From the NCBI GenBank assembly GCA_041917295.1, contig JAYRXX010000010.1, positions 91,006 through 155,005 of the forward strand: a DNA stretch of 64,000 nucleotides. Reading direction: 5' to 3'. Below, piece after piece: positions 49,901-61,900 of this stretch. A program made the position numbers and the translations under genes. The notes beneath the pieces were generated by a model that was not told the origin of the DNA, did not search any database, and saw nothing but the letters and a program-made list of their open reading frames with translations. Within the stretch, counting starts at the first letter, position 1; each line of letters starts with the position of its first letter. The stretch is from JADKHR01 sp041917295. GTDB lineage: Bacteria > Elusimicrobiota > Elusimicrobia > FEN-1173.

Positions 49901-52900
49901 CGAGCAAGACAACATCGGAGTCAGCCTCTTCAGCTCAGTATGATGAGAAGGGCCGTTTAACGAGTTCTGTTTCGACTTTTAGCGAAACCGGAACCGATGG
50001 CCCAAATAAGTTAAACCGAAGTTATGATGTAACGATTACAAACACCTACTCCGAAAAACTGGGGCGCTTGTCAAACTATGTAAAAAAGACAACCGAGCAA
50101 GGCAAAGAATCAACTGAGACTTTCTCAGGGCTCCTTTACGACCAAAAAGGCCGGGTTGTATTCCAAAAGCTGAACGTTGTTGAACGAAATACATCCAAAT
50201 GGCTCACAGACAACCCGGGTGACCCATACGAAAAAACGTCTGACATTATATCCGCAACAAGCTTTAATGACCTAGGTCAGGCCCATCAATGGGCCCGATT
50301 GGTAAAGGACGGCAACAAAATAACATCGGAAAAAACCACCGCATCGGCTCTGTTTGATTCGGACGGCAGGGTGACCAATACCCAAACAGTAACCACCGAG
50401 TCCGATCGGGTTATTGATTTTGCGCTCATCACAAACAACGAAAACGTGATGAATGCAATCAATGGTCTAGCTGTATCCAACCACACTGATACTCTTTATC
50501 GAACCTGGGACCAGACAGTCCACAACCAGTTCAATGCACTTGGACAATCGGTAGGGTTGATTCGAGTGATTGTCGAAGGGGGAAAAACAAGCACGGAACA
50601 GTCGACGGGCAGTAACAACCCGTTTCTTTACGACGAATCCGGTCGATTAAAGAAATCTGTTATTGATACCCGTGAAACAGCTGGGATAACGCTTGACCAT
50701 TCTTTTCGTACAACCGTTCGCCAAACTTATGACGAGCTAGGCCGCCTCACCACATCCAACAAGTTGATTGACGAGGAGCAAGGAGCCCGACTAACCGAAG
50801 AAAACCTGTCGGATCTTGTCTATGACAATAAAGGCCGTGTTCTTTCCAACACACTGACGCTCATTGAATCCGCGCCGGGCTTCCATCAAAAATCCATCGT
50901 TACGACACAAGGCATGACCTACAACGGGCTTGATCAGGTCAAGTCTATGCAAAAAATTAACCAGTGGGTCATCCCCAGTGAAAACAACAGAGTTCGAAGA
51001 AATTTAAAAGATTACACGGACGAAATAGAGTATCACGTTGACGGCCGGCAAAAATCGTCCAAAACGGTAACCTCCGAAAAAAGCTTCGACTCTGCCGGTG
51101 TGGAAATAGCAAAGTCGGTCAATTACACTGAAACGACCGATATGATTTACACGCCAGCGGGTTTTCTTGCCTCCCAATCAAAAACGACATTTGCTCTTCT
51201 CGACCTATATTGGGATACAACAGGTGGACTTATTCGAACTGACCTGGGAGAATTTGATCGGGGTAAAAAAGAGGCACCCTACTGGAAAAAAACGACTGAG
51301 GCGAACCTCAGCAACAACGAATACGACTCCCAGGGAAAAATTAAAGAGACTCACATACAAGTTCACGAACTGTCCTCGGATGGGAATGAGCTTAACAAAG
51401 TAAGCCAAATCCATACGTGGGGAATTGTATATAACCCCGCGGTGCAAATGGCGAGTTACACCCGCGAAACGAATGATAGGGTGGGTGGCAATGAGGGGAA
51501 AACGACCAAAGAAGAAGTCAGCAACGCGACTTACAACATGGACGGACGGTTGACTTCCCAAAAAGTTGTGACCACCGAAAGCGGTCAGACAACCGAAGAG
51601 TTTAAAAGTATTTCATACGACAGCACAATTAACAACGTAATAACCGCTGAGACTTTTTACGAAAACATCGACGGGGCAGGACGGCCCAAGACCATTTACA
51701 ATTCAAGCGAGGTTGGATCAAGGCACACCCTGCAAAAAACGGAAAACATCGTTTACAACCTCGCTGGACAAATGATTGATTATGATCGTAAAACAACGGA
51801 AAACAACATTAAAGAAAGTCACGAAACGCCCGTTTCGTTAACTTTAGATACGTTTGGTAGAGTGACCGAATCGCTCATTAACTTCCGTGAGACAACACTC
51901 GACCCCACCCATCTTCCCCTGGATCAAAATTTTTCAGTCCATTCCACCGGCCTGGAATACACTTCGCAGGGATGGTTAAAGGAGTTTGACAAAACAACCA
52001 CATATTACAAGAAGGCCAACTCTGTATTGACCCCGACCAAAACCGTAAATGAAAAAACCACAACTGAGACGGCCTACAATATTTTGGGTCTGCAAACTCA
52101 TCAAACCATTCAAGTTACTGAAAATTCCATCCCGGCTGGGCTCTTAAACCGAGTTAGCACTATTGACACGACCACCTACTCATTTTCTTCAAACGCCGCA
52201 CCTGACCGATTTGAGAAAGTGACGAAAGACCTCAATCCCTCAGATGTCAGTGTCATTTACAAAACCACGACTGAGACCACCCTTGATCCTCAGGTCTATA
52301 ACGCAGAAGGTCGGTTATTCTCAAGCAATCTGTCTGTGCGAGAAGAATCCTCCGCCCCTCTCCTAGATCACACTTTCACTCAAGCCATTGTTTCCACGCA
52401 CTATAATTCTCTTGGTCAGATCGGAGCTCAAGTGCGCGAAAGGACCGATTTTGGAAAAACGGTTCGGGAAGAAGCCTCATACAATCGGTACGATTCATTA
52501 GGTCAAGCCACCCAAGTGACAACGCGGAACATTGAAACGGGGATCGCCTACGACCTTAATCATTCGTTTACAAACGACACCGTAAACACCTACAACGATC
52601 TGGGCCTGGCGGAGTCCATTAAAACAATTACGCGGGACGACTCAGCCGGTCCCCAGCGGCAACTTGAAAACAACAGGACGTCGATCTCTTACAACGAGCG
52701 CGGACTCATGACAGGTTATGAAGAAACACAAAAGAGCAACCTATCCACATCTGTCGCAACTCTCACCAACCGCTCTTTGATCACTTACGACAACGCTGGA
52801 CAGGCGATCAGTTGGAATGAGGTTCAGAAGCAAGCGTTGTTAAAAAAAGACAAGACCATCTTAAAGCCGGAAGACCTTGCCAGCTTAAGTTTAGATGCGA

Positions 52901-55900
52901 TCAATAGTTTCCCGGGTCCAATTCATGAAATGCCCACTCTTTCATTGTTGTCAACTACTTTGGGGCAATACTTAGACAAAGCCGTAACATTGTCCGTTGA
53001 TGACCTTTACAAAAATGCGTTTGTTTCTGTTTTATCGGAACCCATTACCACCTTAATCAACATGGATGCCGCTTTTGTGGAGCCCCTTGTGGATGGGCTC
53101 CTGGCTGAAATGAATCCGCTTCTAGACTCCAACGGGTATTCCGTGCGTGGGAGCAATTCGGGTGAAATGTGGTTTTCGCTTCTGAGCGCTTCTCTAAATA
53201 CTTGGTTGTCAAACAGAAGCGGGGATGAATACGATAACAAAGGGGCCCTGATAAAATCCGCGCCCAACGCCCCCCTACTCGCGTTTTCTATTCAAGATCT
53301 AACCGCAACCGACGCGGCGGGGAATATCAAACTCAAGACGAATTCGGGGCAGGAGTTGGCGTCACTTAGCTTGGGTGAAATGTACAAACGGGCCTTAATT
53401 CAGGCGTTCAAAAACAAAAACCCATTGATTACAGATAAGTGGGCTGAAGACATCGCCGATGCCCTGCTGGCAGATGCCTGGGAAAATTATCCCAGATACA
53501 GAACCCAAATTGGGATAGGCGATGACTTCTCAGAAGAGAAAAGTATCCTTGGCTTAAGCTTGGAGGACCTGGCTCAAGGCGATTACAAAGACCCGGAAGA
53601 TGCCGCTATTAAAAACACACCTTTATCAACTTTAATTAGAAATGCGGCTTTTCTGGATATTAGTGGGGAGGTCAAACTTTCCGATGTTTGGTGGCCCCAT
53701 ACCACCCTTTTAAAAGAAAAAGTGTTTAACAATGACTTGAGTTCCTGGAAACTCCAAGATAATACACCCCTAGAGAACCTGACCTTTGGAAACCTCCTCA
53801 TTAAGGCCCTTGACCTTCCGGCGGGCACGGATATGGGGACAGCACTGACCAACGCGGTAAAAGATCTTTTGGGAAATTTCCAGTCTAATACAACCATTAC
53901 AACCAACGTTTCTCAAGTCCAATACGACTCTTTGGGGCGAGCAAATAATCGCTCCGAAACAAAATCATGGGGAAAAATCGGTGGTGGAAGTATTCCTGGC
54001 CTTGATACCGGATGGAAGAATGGGTCGGCAACCGTTAACACGGAATACGCCTACACAACGGGGACAGACAGGTTAAGTAGCCAGATTCTGTGGGTTAACA
54101 ATGGGACGGGCTCCCATTCCGACAAGAGGACCAATTTTACCCATCAATACGCTGAAAGTGGAATTCAATACGATAAACAAGGACGCCAAAACCAATCGTA
54201 TTCCCTCGTCGTTCAGCCCACGCTAAACTACAACTATTACCACTACACAAAAAATTCATTGGGAGACATCAAAGACCATTGGCGAGACAGCACGGTCGGC
54301 GCGCCCGGCGTCCTTGTGGTGTCATGGTCCAAAACAGAATCATTTGATGACATGGGCCGCCCCTTTCGCGTTCAATCCTCTTTTAGAAGAGACGATCGCA
54401 ATTGGACCCGGGGGAGCAGTACCGAAGACAGTATATATTACAACTCCGCCACTGGAATAAAAACGGGGAGTTATCAGGTCCCTGGTTCGGCCAACAATTT
54501 TAGAGGGATTAACGAGGGAGGGTCCGACCCAAGTGCCCGCAAGGGCCCCGCCTTGTCCGATTATAAACCGAAATTTAATACTTCGGAAACGCGGGCGGAA
54601 CTTCTGACAAGCCTCGGTAGTGGCTCCATCACAACGAATATGGGGTCAGGGAACTACGACCACCCTTCAGATGGTTATGTTGAAAAACAATCTTCTTATT
54701 CTGGCACGAACCGATATGTTTACGACTTGTATGGAAATCTGAACGAAGAAGCAACCCGCAACGCCAGCGAAATTTCCACAGAGATGACCAACAGCGGGGG
54801 AGAGTCCGGCACAGGTTACACCGAAGCCCTTTCAGTGGTTATGCAAGTGGTTCAGATTGTCGCCATGGTAATCCCGGGCATTAACGCCCTTGTGCTAGCA
54901 ATAACAATAGCGATAGCCTCGGCAATACAGGCTGGATTACAAGGCGCAAGCATCGGCAAAGCCATTTCTATTGGTGTGGCTCAAGGTGCAGCAACTTACG
55001 CTTCGGCTAATCTAGCCAAGGGAATGAGCGGATTAAAGGGGGCCGCCTTCGCTACAAGACTGGCCCAGGTGGCGGCGGTTCGAGCGATCGGTGCTGTTGT
55101 TGTCGCATATCAAAGCGGTACGAGGGATTCAGCTTCCCTTTGGCGGACAGCCGCACAATCAGCTATTGCCTCTTTGGCCGATGTTGGACCCTCCAACGTT
55201 CTGGCTAAAGCTTTGGTGGTTGCCAGCCTTAACACAGCGGCGGCCTTGGTGGGGGGCGTTAAGGATGGCCGACAATTGCTTGCCATCGCGGCCCTAAGTT
55301 TTGCTATCAGCTTGTCGTCCAGTTACCTCGACAATAATTCCCCAGAGGCAAGTAATGTCGCGGGAGATACCGAGACAGATCTTATGGATATTGCGGAAGC
55401 CGTGGCCGGGGCCGTATTGGCTGAAGTTTTAGCCCGAGTCATCGTCAGCCAAGTAAACGGGCCGGAAGGTCAAGCTTTTGCTTCGGCTGTGGCCCAAACG
55501 ATCGTGAATTCAGTGAGCCGAGACTCAATTGAAAAACGATCTGTAACAGTGGAAAAGGGCGAGGTGCGGTTACCAGCCACATTTTCTTTCCGAAATCAAA
55601 ATTTTGTCGGCCAGGCATTTGCGAGTGGAATCAAGGCCTCTGTCCAACGATTGGCCGCCCAAAAAGAGAACGCACGAATCCAAATCATGATTCAAGGCGC
55701 TCGTCCCCGCGACGTGCAAGCTATTTTGAGTGAGGCCACAACCCAAATGAAGCGGAATATGGCGTTCTTGGGGGCCCTGTTGGACGTTTCATCGGATCTC
55801 GCCAAATTAATTTCTCCGACAACCCTTTCAGGTGGAAAATACATTCGGGGTTCCGGGACCACCTCGGCGAGCAGATCCGGCAAGGGAGCCTCCGGCGCTG

Positions 55901-58900
55901 AAGATTCAGCTCAGCAGAATGACTGGGCATCGAAAAAACTCGACTCATCAAAGTATGGATCAGAGCTGAGCCAGACCACTTCTGCTGGTGAAATGATGGG
56001 GATAGCGGAGGAGCGGGATTTGGCCAGCCAATTGGTGGCCAAAAATGAAAAGGTACTGTTCAGTCTCATGGGGGCCGAAGAACAGAGCAATGATGTCAGC
56101 AAAGCCTTAGAAGCCAACAAAGATGTTCTTGTTGGAGCTGGCCTTATGTCAAAGGACTCAGTTATCCGCGGTTTTTATTTTAAAGATTTAAATGTCCAAG
56201 TAGCTATTGCTTTCAATGAAAAAACCGGGAAAATAGAGTTGGCCGCATTTAAGGGAGCCGATGGCACTTTGAGTGTTTACAAGTTCGACGATATTAAACA
56301 AGACGCAGAAGGCAACGTGACGTTGGCCAAAGGCCGAATTTATAAATTAGAGAACGGAAAACTGACCGACACAAAAATGCGCTTTGAGTATGCGGCCAAA
56401 GGCACAAAGGAATTCAACGCCGCCATGGCCGAAGTGAAAAGCCTGGTAACAAACGAAGCCGTCTTGGCAAAATTAGACCAGGCCAATCGGGTTTACACTG
56501 AAACCGATGAGAAAGGCAACGTGATGCGCCAGGTGTTCATGGACGTGGACGCCCAAGGCAACTCAATCATTTTGGCGACCCGTCACATGGATGGAACGCT
56601 ACGTACTTACGACTGGAAACCGAAAGATGGCGAGACTTGGGAATCAGGGGTTATGGCCAAGGGAAATGTGTATCGGCTTGGAAAAGACGGGAAATACGAA
56701 AGCGAAGCATCTTCCCAGTTCAAAGTGGTCGCTATGGATGCAAGTAAAGTCGAGGGGTTGGCATCGGCCCTCCAGTTGTCGGGAAAGGTCTTGGTTTACA
56801 CAGAAAACGCAGTGGGGGCAACCGCCAAAGGGATGAAGGACACACTGCTTAAACAGGTGGTCATGGATGAATCGTCTGGGGAACTTAAGATGATTCAGGA
56901 AAATATTGACGGAAAAACAGTGGTCACGGTATTTAACGATAAGGACGCACAGAAAATGAAGGCCCAGGCTGAGAAACAGGGTGGAGGGGTGGTCGTTCAG
57001 AATTTCAGCGAGATGTCGATGGACGAGCAAAACAAAGTCAAAGCGAACCTGCCTTCCATGACGAAAAAAGATTCCGCTGCCGTCATGGCAAAACTCATGG
57101 CCCTGCAAGCCAGCTTAACGAAAGCGCGCTTATTGGCCAAACAACAAAGCCTAGAAGCGGTCGGGATCAAGCTGGACGGGGACCAATTGCGGTTTGACGC
57201 CAAAAGTCTGGGATTGCCCGATAACGTGCAGGGGTTCCAGGTGAACGAATATGATAAAGAGACAGGCCTGATGCGCGGAAATTTCCTGACCAAAAACGCA
57301 AAGGGCGGGTTAGATGTTGGAAAAGAGGGAGTGCTCGCTTTGGGCTCATCCCCAGCGGCGGATGCCCTTGCGGGGAAACCAACGGTCGAAGGGTCTCTGG
57401 TGGTTGGGATGAAAGAAGGAAAAGAAGGATTCAAAATCAAAATTCGAACATCCGATGGGGCTGTCACATCGCTAAAGGACCCTGCGCATGAAAGTGTTCT
57501 GGCGAATCTCAAAAAATCAACGACCAGAGCCTCTGACCGAACGGATAATCCGATGGAAAAACTTTATAAAGATTGGGTGAACCGCGGTGGGCGGGCGGCC
57601 GCGGATCACATGGAAAAGACGATGGGCGAAATGTCCAAATTGGACGATCGGTTGGGGGCCATGACATTCGAAAGTGCCCAGTTGGGCAAGCACGGGAAAA
57701 TTTTGGGAGTGTTATTGAAGACGGCTGGGTTGGACAGCCCGTCCACCTTGTCGGCGGTTGAAGCCATGACCCAGGTGGACGGTCTGGCGGAGATGGGAGC
57801 CGCACTGGACCGGCTCTCGCAAAAGATGGGCGACATAAAATCGAAGCTGACAACGGTGGAAGACCTGGGCACGTTGAAGTCGTTATGGGCCGAAGTGGGA
57901 ACTCTGAAAAAAGAAATGGCTTCCATTGAGAAAGGGATGAAAGCGGGTGAGTTGGCTATTGATGGAAAACTGGAGATGGCTGTCCAGCTTGAAACCATCT
58001 TGAAAGACATGATAAAAAATCCGCTCAACGCGCCCCAGGGGAACAACCAGTTGTTTGACGTTTTGAAATCCTACAAGGGCACGCCGGTTCTGCCGACGCC
58101 GACGTTCTTGCGGTTAAAAGCCGGATTGGTTGAAAGCGCGCCGACCCAATTGGCGCGAATGGGAAATGAGTTGGAGCGGCAACAATTGGCGTCGGAAATG
58201 GAATCATTATTGGCGATCCGGAAAGACGTGGCGGGGTTGAAGGAAGGGGCGGTCAAGGGTGACTTTATTGAGGACCCGACGGGGTACCAGATATTGGGTC
58301 AAGTTTTGGCGGGTCTCACCCCCGCGGGGCTCGCGGCGGACGGGCGGGATGTGATTGCCAACGCGGGCAAAGTGATTAAAACCGGCGGCCGTGAGAACAA
58401 GTTGATGTTGGCGATGGCGGCGTTGGGGTTTGTGCCGTTGGCCGGCGACGGTGCGAAAGCGATCCTTAAACAAGCGTTGGCCAAGGGAGTTGGGGAAAAC
58501 ATAGACGAAGCGGCCGAGGTTGTCTTGAAGGCCGTGTCCGAAACGGCTCCCCAATTTAATGATGGCGAAGAAGCGTTGGCAGCTTTACGAGCGGGGGGCG
58601 CCGAGCTCGCTGGGGTAAAGGCAACACTAAAAGGCTCGATGGTTGTTTTAGAAATGACGGGTCAAGAAGCGAAGGCCTTGGCCAACGATTCGGGGCGGAT
58701 CAAGTCGTTGGTGGCAATTGCGGAAAGCAAAGGGATCGGCCGGTTGTCGTTAAAGATAACGGGACCGGAAGCCAAAGAGGCCATTCAGAACATCAAACTG
58801 TTTAATTCGTTAAGCGCCGAAGGATTGGAACCGATCCGGGTGGCATCAGAAAAGGCGAAATTGTCAGCAAAGGCAAACTATGAAGAAGCCAAAGGTGTCT

Positions 58901-61900
58901 GGACAACGGCGAAGGGAGAATCTCGCCGGTTGATTAACGAGGCGGAAACAGCGGTGAAGGCCAGCGATGGGGAACTGGCTTTGGCGAAAGCCAAAAAGGC
59001 TGAATTTGAGGAGTTGGTGACGCGGTGGAAATCAAAGGAGGTGAGCGACAGTGAGTTCATCCGAAAAGCCGAAGGATACATCGAAGGGGCGCGACCCGCT
59101 GGAGATCGTGCGGGAAGCCAAGGAGAATTACTCGGAAGCGATCGAGTACAGCAAGGCGGAGGAAGCCATCTGGAAGGAAGTGGAAGAAATCCACCGCAAG
59201 GATCTGGAAGTGTTGGACAAAGCGATAGCCCACTTGGACACGAACCAAGCGGAACTGGACAAAATGGCCAGAGAGCTAGACGACTCGAAGCTGCAAGCGA
59301 GGTCCGAGAAGCTGCAAGCGAGGTCCTTAGCAGAGAGGTACGAGACGCTTCAGCAAAAAATGGACAGTTTAAACAAAACCTCGCCGACTTACGAAACGGA
59401 AAGGCAGATTCTCTCAGCGGAGCAAAAGAAGCTGGATTTGGAGCTCGACGAGCTCGAGCGGAGTATGAACTTCGACGCGGGGAGTTGAAGTTTGTTGAAC
59501 AGAGAATAAAGGTCGTCAGCTCCGACCAGGTTCAAGATGTGGTGAAAGTGGAGATCGGCCTGGAATCGATTTCCCCGGACGACATTGACACGGCAAAGTT
59601 GTTCGACGCGTTGAGGAGTGAAACAGCCAAGTCAGGCATACCCGTAAAAAGGTGGGGAGGTCTGGATCCCGGGATGTCGTTGGGAGGCGCAAAAACTCCG
59701 TTGGCCGGCAAAGTGCCATCGACAACAGCCGAAGCGGGATCTCAACCGGGGACCATTCTGGTTTACAGCGCGCGGACGAGCGAAGGGGTAGCAGAAAGCT
59801 TTGCCCAGGGAGCGCGGCGAGATATTATGGGTAAGTCGGCGTTTACGACTCGTCACGGTCCCGGGGAGTATGTGGCGGAGCAAAGCGCAACGGCTGTGGC
59901 CGAAGTAATGGGGAAAGTGGGGGGGAAGGCCCCTGAAGCGGTGAACGTGAAAGTGTTGGACTTGGCAAGCGCGAAGGTATTGGATTATACAGACCCGGCG
60001 GTGGCAAAAAAACTGGGGGTCGAGGACTTGTTGACCAATTCGAACAGAAACATCGCTTACGAACCTTTGCAGGAAGCGGCCCTGAAAGCCCGGGCGATGG
60101 GGTATGATGTAATCAAGTTCCCAAGCGCAAAGGACGGGTCTGTTAATTACCTGGTAACGGACAACTTCAAGGACCTTTTGAAAGTGCCATCCGACTGGAC
60201 CAACAAGGGCGTTGTGGGAATCGATCGCACGACAATTAAAGAGGCGGAGCGGATACTAAAGAACGCTGAACCCACCACCGCGGGCATGGCAAAAACGGTG
60301 GTCATGGGCCTGGGCGGCGGACTGCTGTTGGGCGCGGGGGCGCGAACTGCCCGAGCGGGAATGGCGGACAACGATAACCCAACGGCTATAGAACGATCAG
60401 GAAAAACAATAGCCACGTTGGGCCTGGGAACTGTGGTGGACCGCCTGAGCAAAGTGGACATAGGCCCGGCGATAGAAAAAACACAAAAGGTGTTGTCTGG
60501 AATTGTGGATATCGGGAAAACCGCCGTGCAATCCGTTGGAAGTTGGGGAACAAACCTGGTTAACGACGTGGGAACTATCCTTCAAGCCCAAGGGGAAAAC
60601 ATGCCCTCCCTCGACGCGTCCCAATCCTCTCCCCGCTCCCCAATCACTTCCGCACCCGACACCACGCCCCTTCCCACCCTCACCATCACCCCCCAAAAGG
60701 GGACGGAGTACACTAATTCACTTGCGGTTGAAACGTTGTCGAGTTTGCTCGGGCCCATGCCAACAACACCCAGCGAGGTGGTTGCCGCAGGATGGGACGC
60801 GTTTCCCATTCCTTTCAAGACCCAAGCCATCCAGGTGGCTAGCGCCATGGGGTTTGATGCGTATGGCGAAGGGCGGGATTATTCTTACGGGGACCGGTTT
60901 GCCGGGTTAGTCGAGGTGGAGCGCAATCAACAAACTGGGGCGTCTCTCTTTGTGGTTAGCCCCGGAGGCACATTTAATGACGGGCAGAAGGAATGGCTAC
61001 CCGGGTCTGTTTTTGAAAACACAGAAATGGGGTTATCCCTTGTCCGTGGTTACACTCAAGAAGAAAGCATTAAGGGATTAGACTGGGGTGGGTCTTCTTT
61101 GACGGTCATTTACGAGCGTAATGGGGAAGGGCTTCAGGTATCGGGCGTTGATTTGAGCGGTTTAAAGGCAGGGACAACGGTTAGGGTGATGGGACCGGTG
61201 GACTTGCCCGCTAACAAGTTTGCCATGTTAGGCGGGTCGTTCACCATGGGCGAGGGCGGAGAGATATCCTCCCTCGGCCATGGGACAGTTTATTCAACAC
61301 ATGGGGCGGAGGGTTGGAAGTATTTCCACCAACCAGCGGACAATCGGGTGGGGCAAGTATGGGCTGCAAAGGTCGAAGGAACCACCATCTCAATTGAGAA
61401 CCCAGTCTATAAAATGGCTGACGGTAAAGAAATCACAATATCAACAACAATGATCGGAAAGATCACTGCCGGAACAACCACCTTTGAAAGCCAGAAATTC
61501 GGTGCGACCTCCCTCAGCTTATGGGGCCCCATTGGGGAAAAAGCAACCGGGATATCCAAAGAAGGGGATCTCGGAAAGGTGCTTATTGATACCAATGGCG
61601 CTGTCACATTTCAACGAGTCAAATTTACTGGACAGGCCCAGGTATCCGGGCCGATGAGAGGAGGTTCTACTGGGGAGGTCGCCGCACCTCTCAATAAAGA
61701 CCTCGCATTCCTGAACAATAAAGTGACTGTCACAAAGTTCGATGCCAAAACCAATCTGGCCACAATTGATGGGGAGTTCATGGTTCACACGGATAGTACG
61801 GCTGGGGATGTGGCTGTTGGGTTTGGTATTGGGACACAGCTACAAATGGATAAAGGCGTTGTTATGCGGATGAATGGCGTCGATTATTTTCAAAATAGGA

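Noticed and set aside
59041..59490. Explaining nested gene 1 as a sequencing frameshift in the giant gene
   Set aside because: A frameshift error would leave the giant frame closed after it. Instead the giant frame stays open across the whole segment and carries normal coding afterwards, and the nested frame has its own start signals and stop.
60590..60705. Further copy of the CTCTCC/GGAGAGG palindromic element in the giant gene
   Set aside because: The stretch is C-rich with scattered CTCTCCCC and CACCCTCACC words but lacks the paired arms; it is better described as a Pro/Ser/Thr-rich linker.
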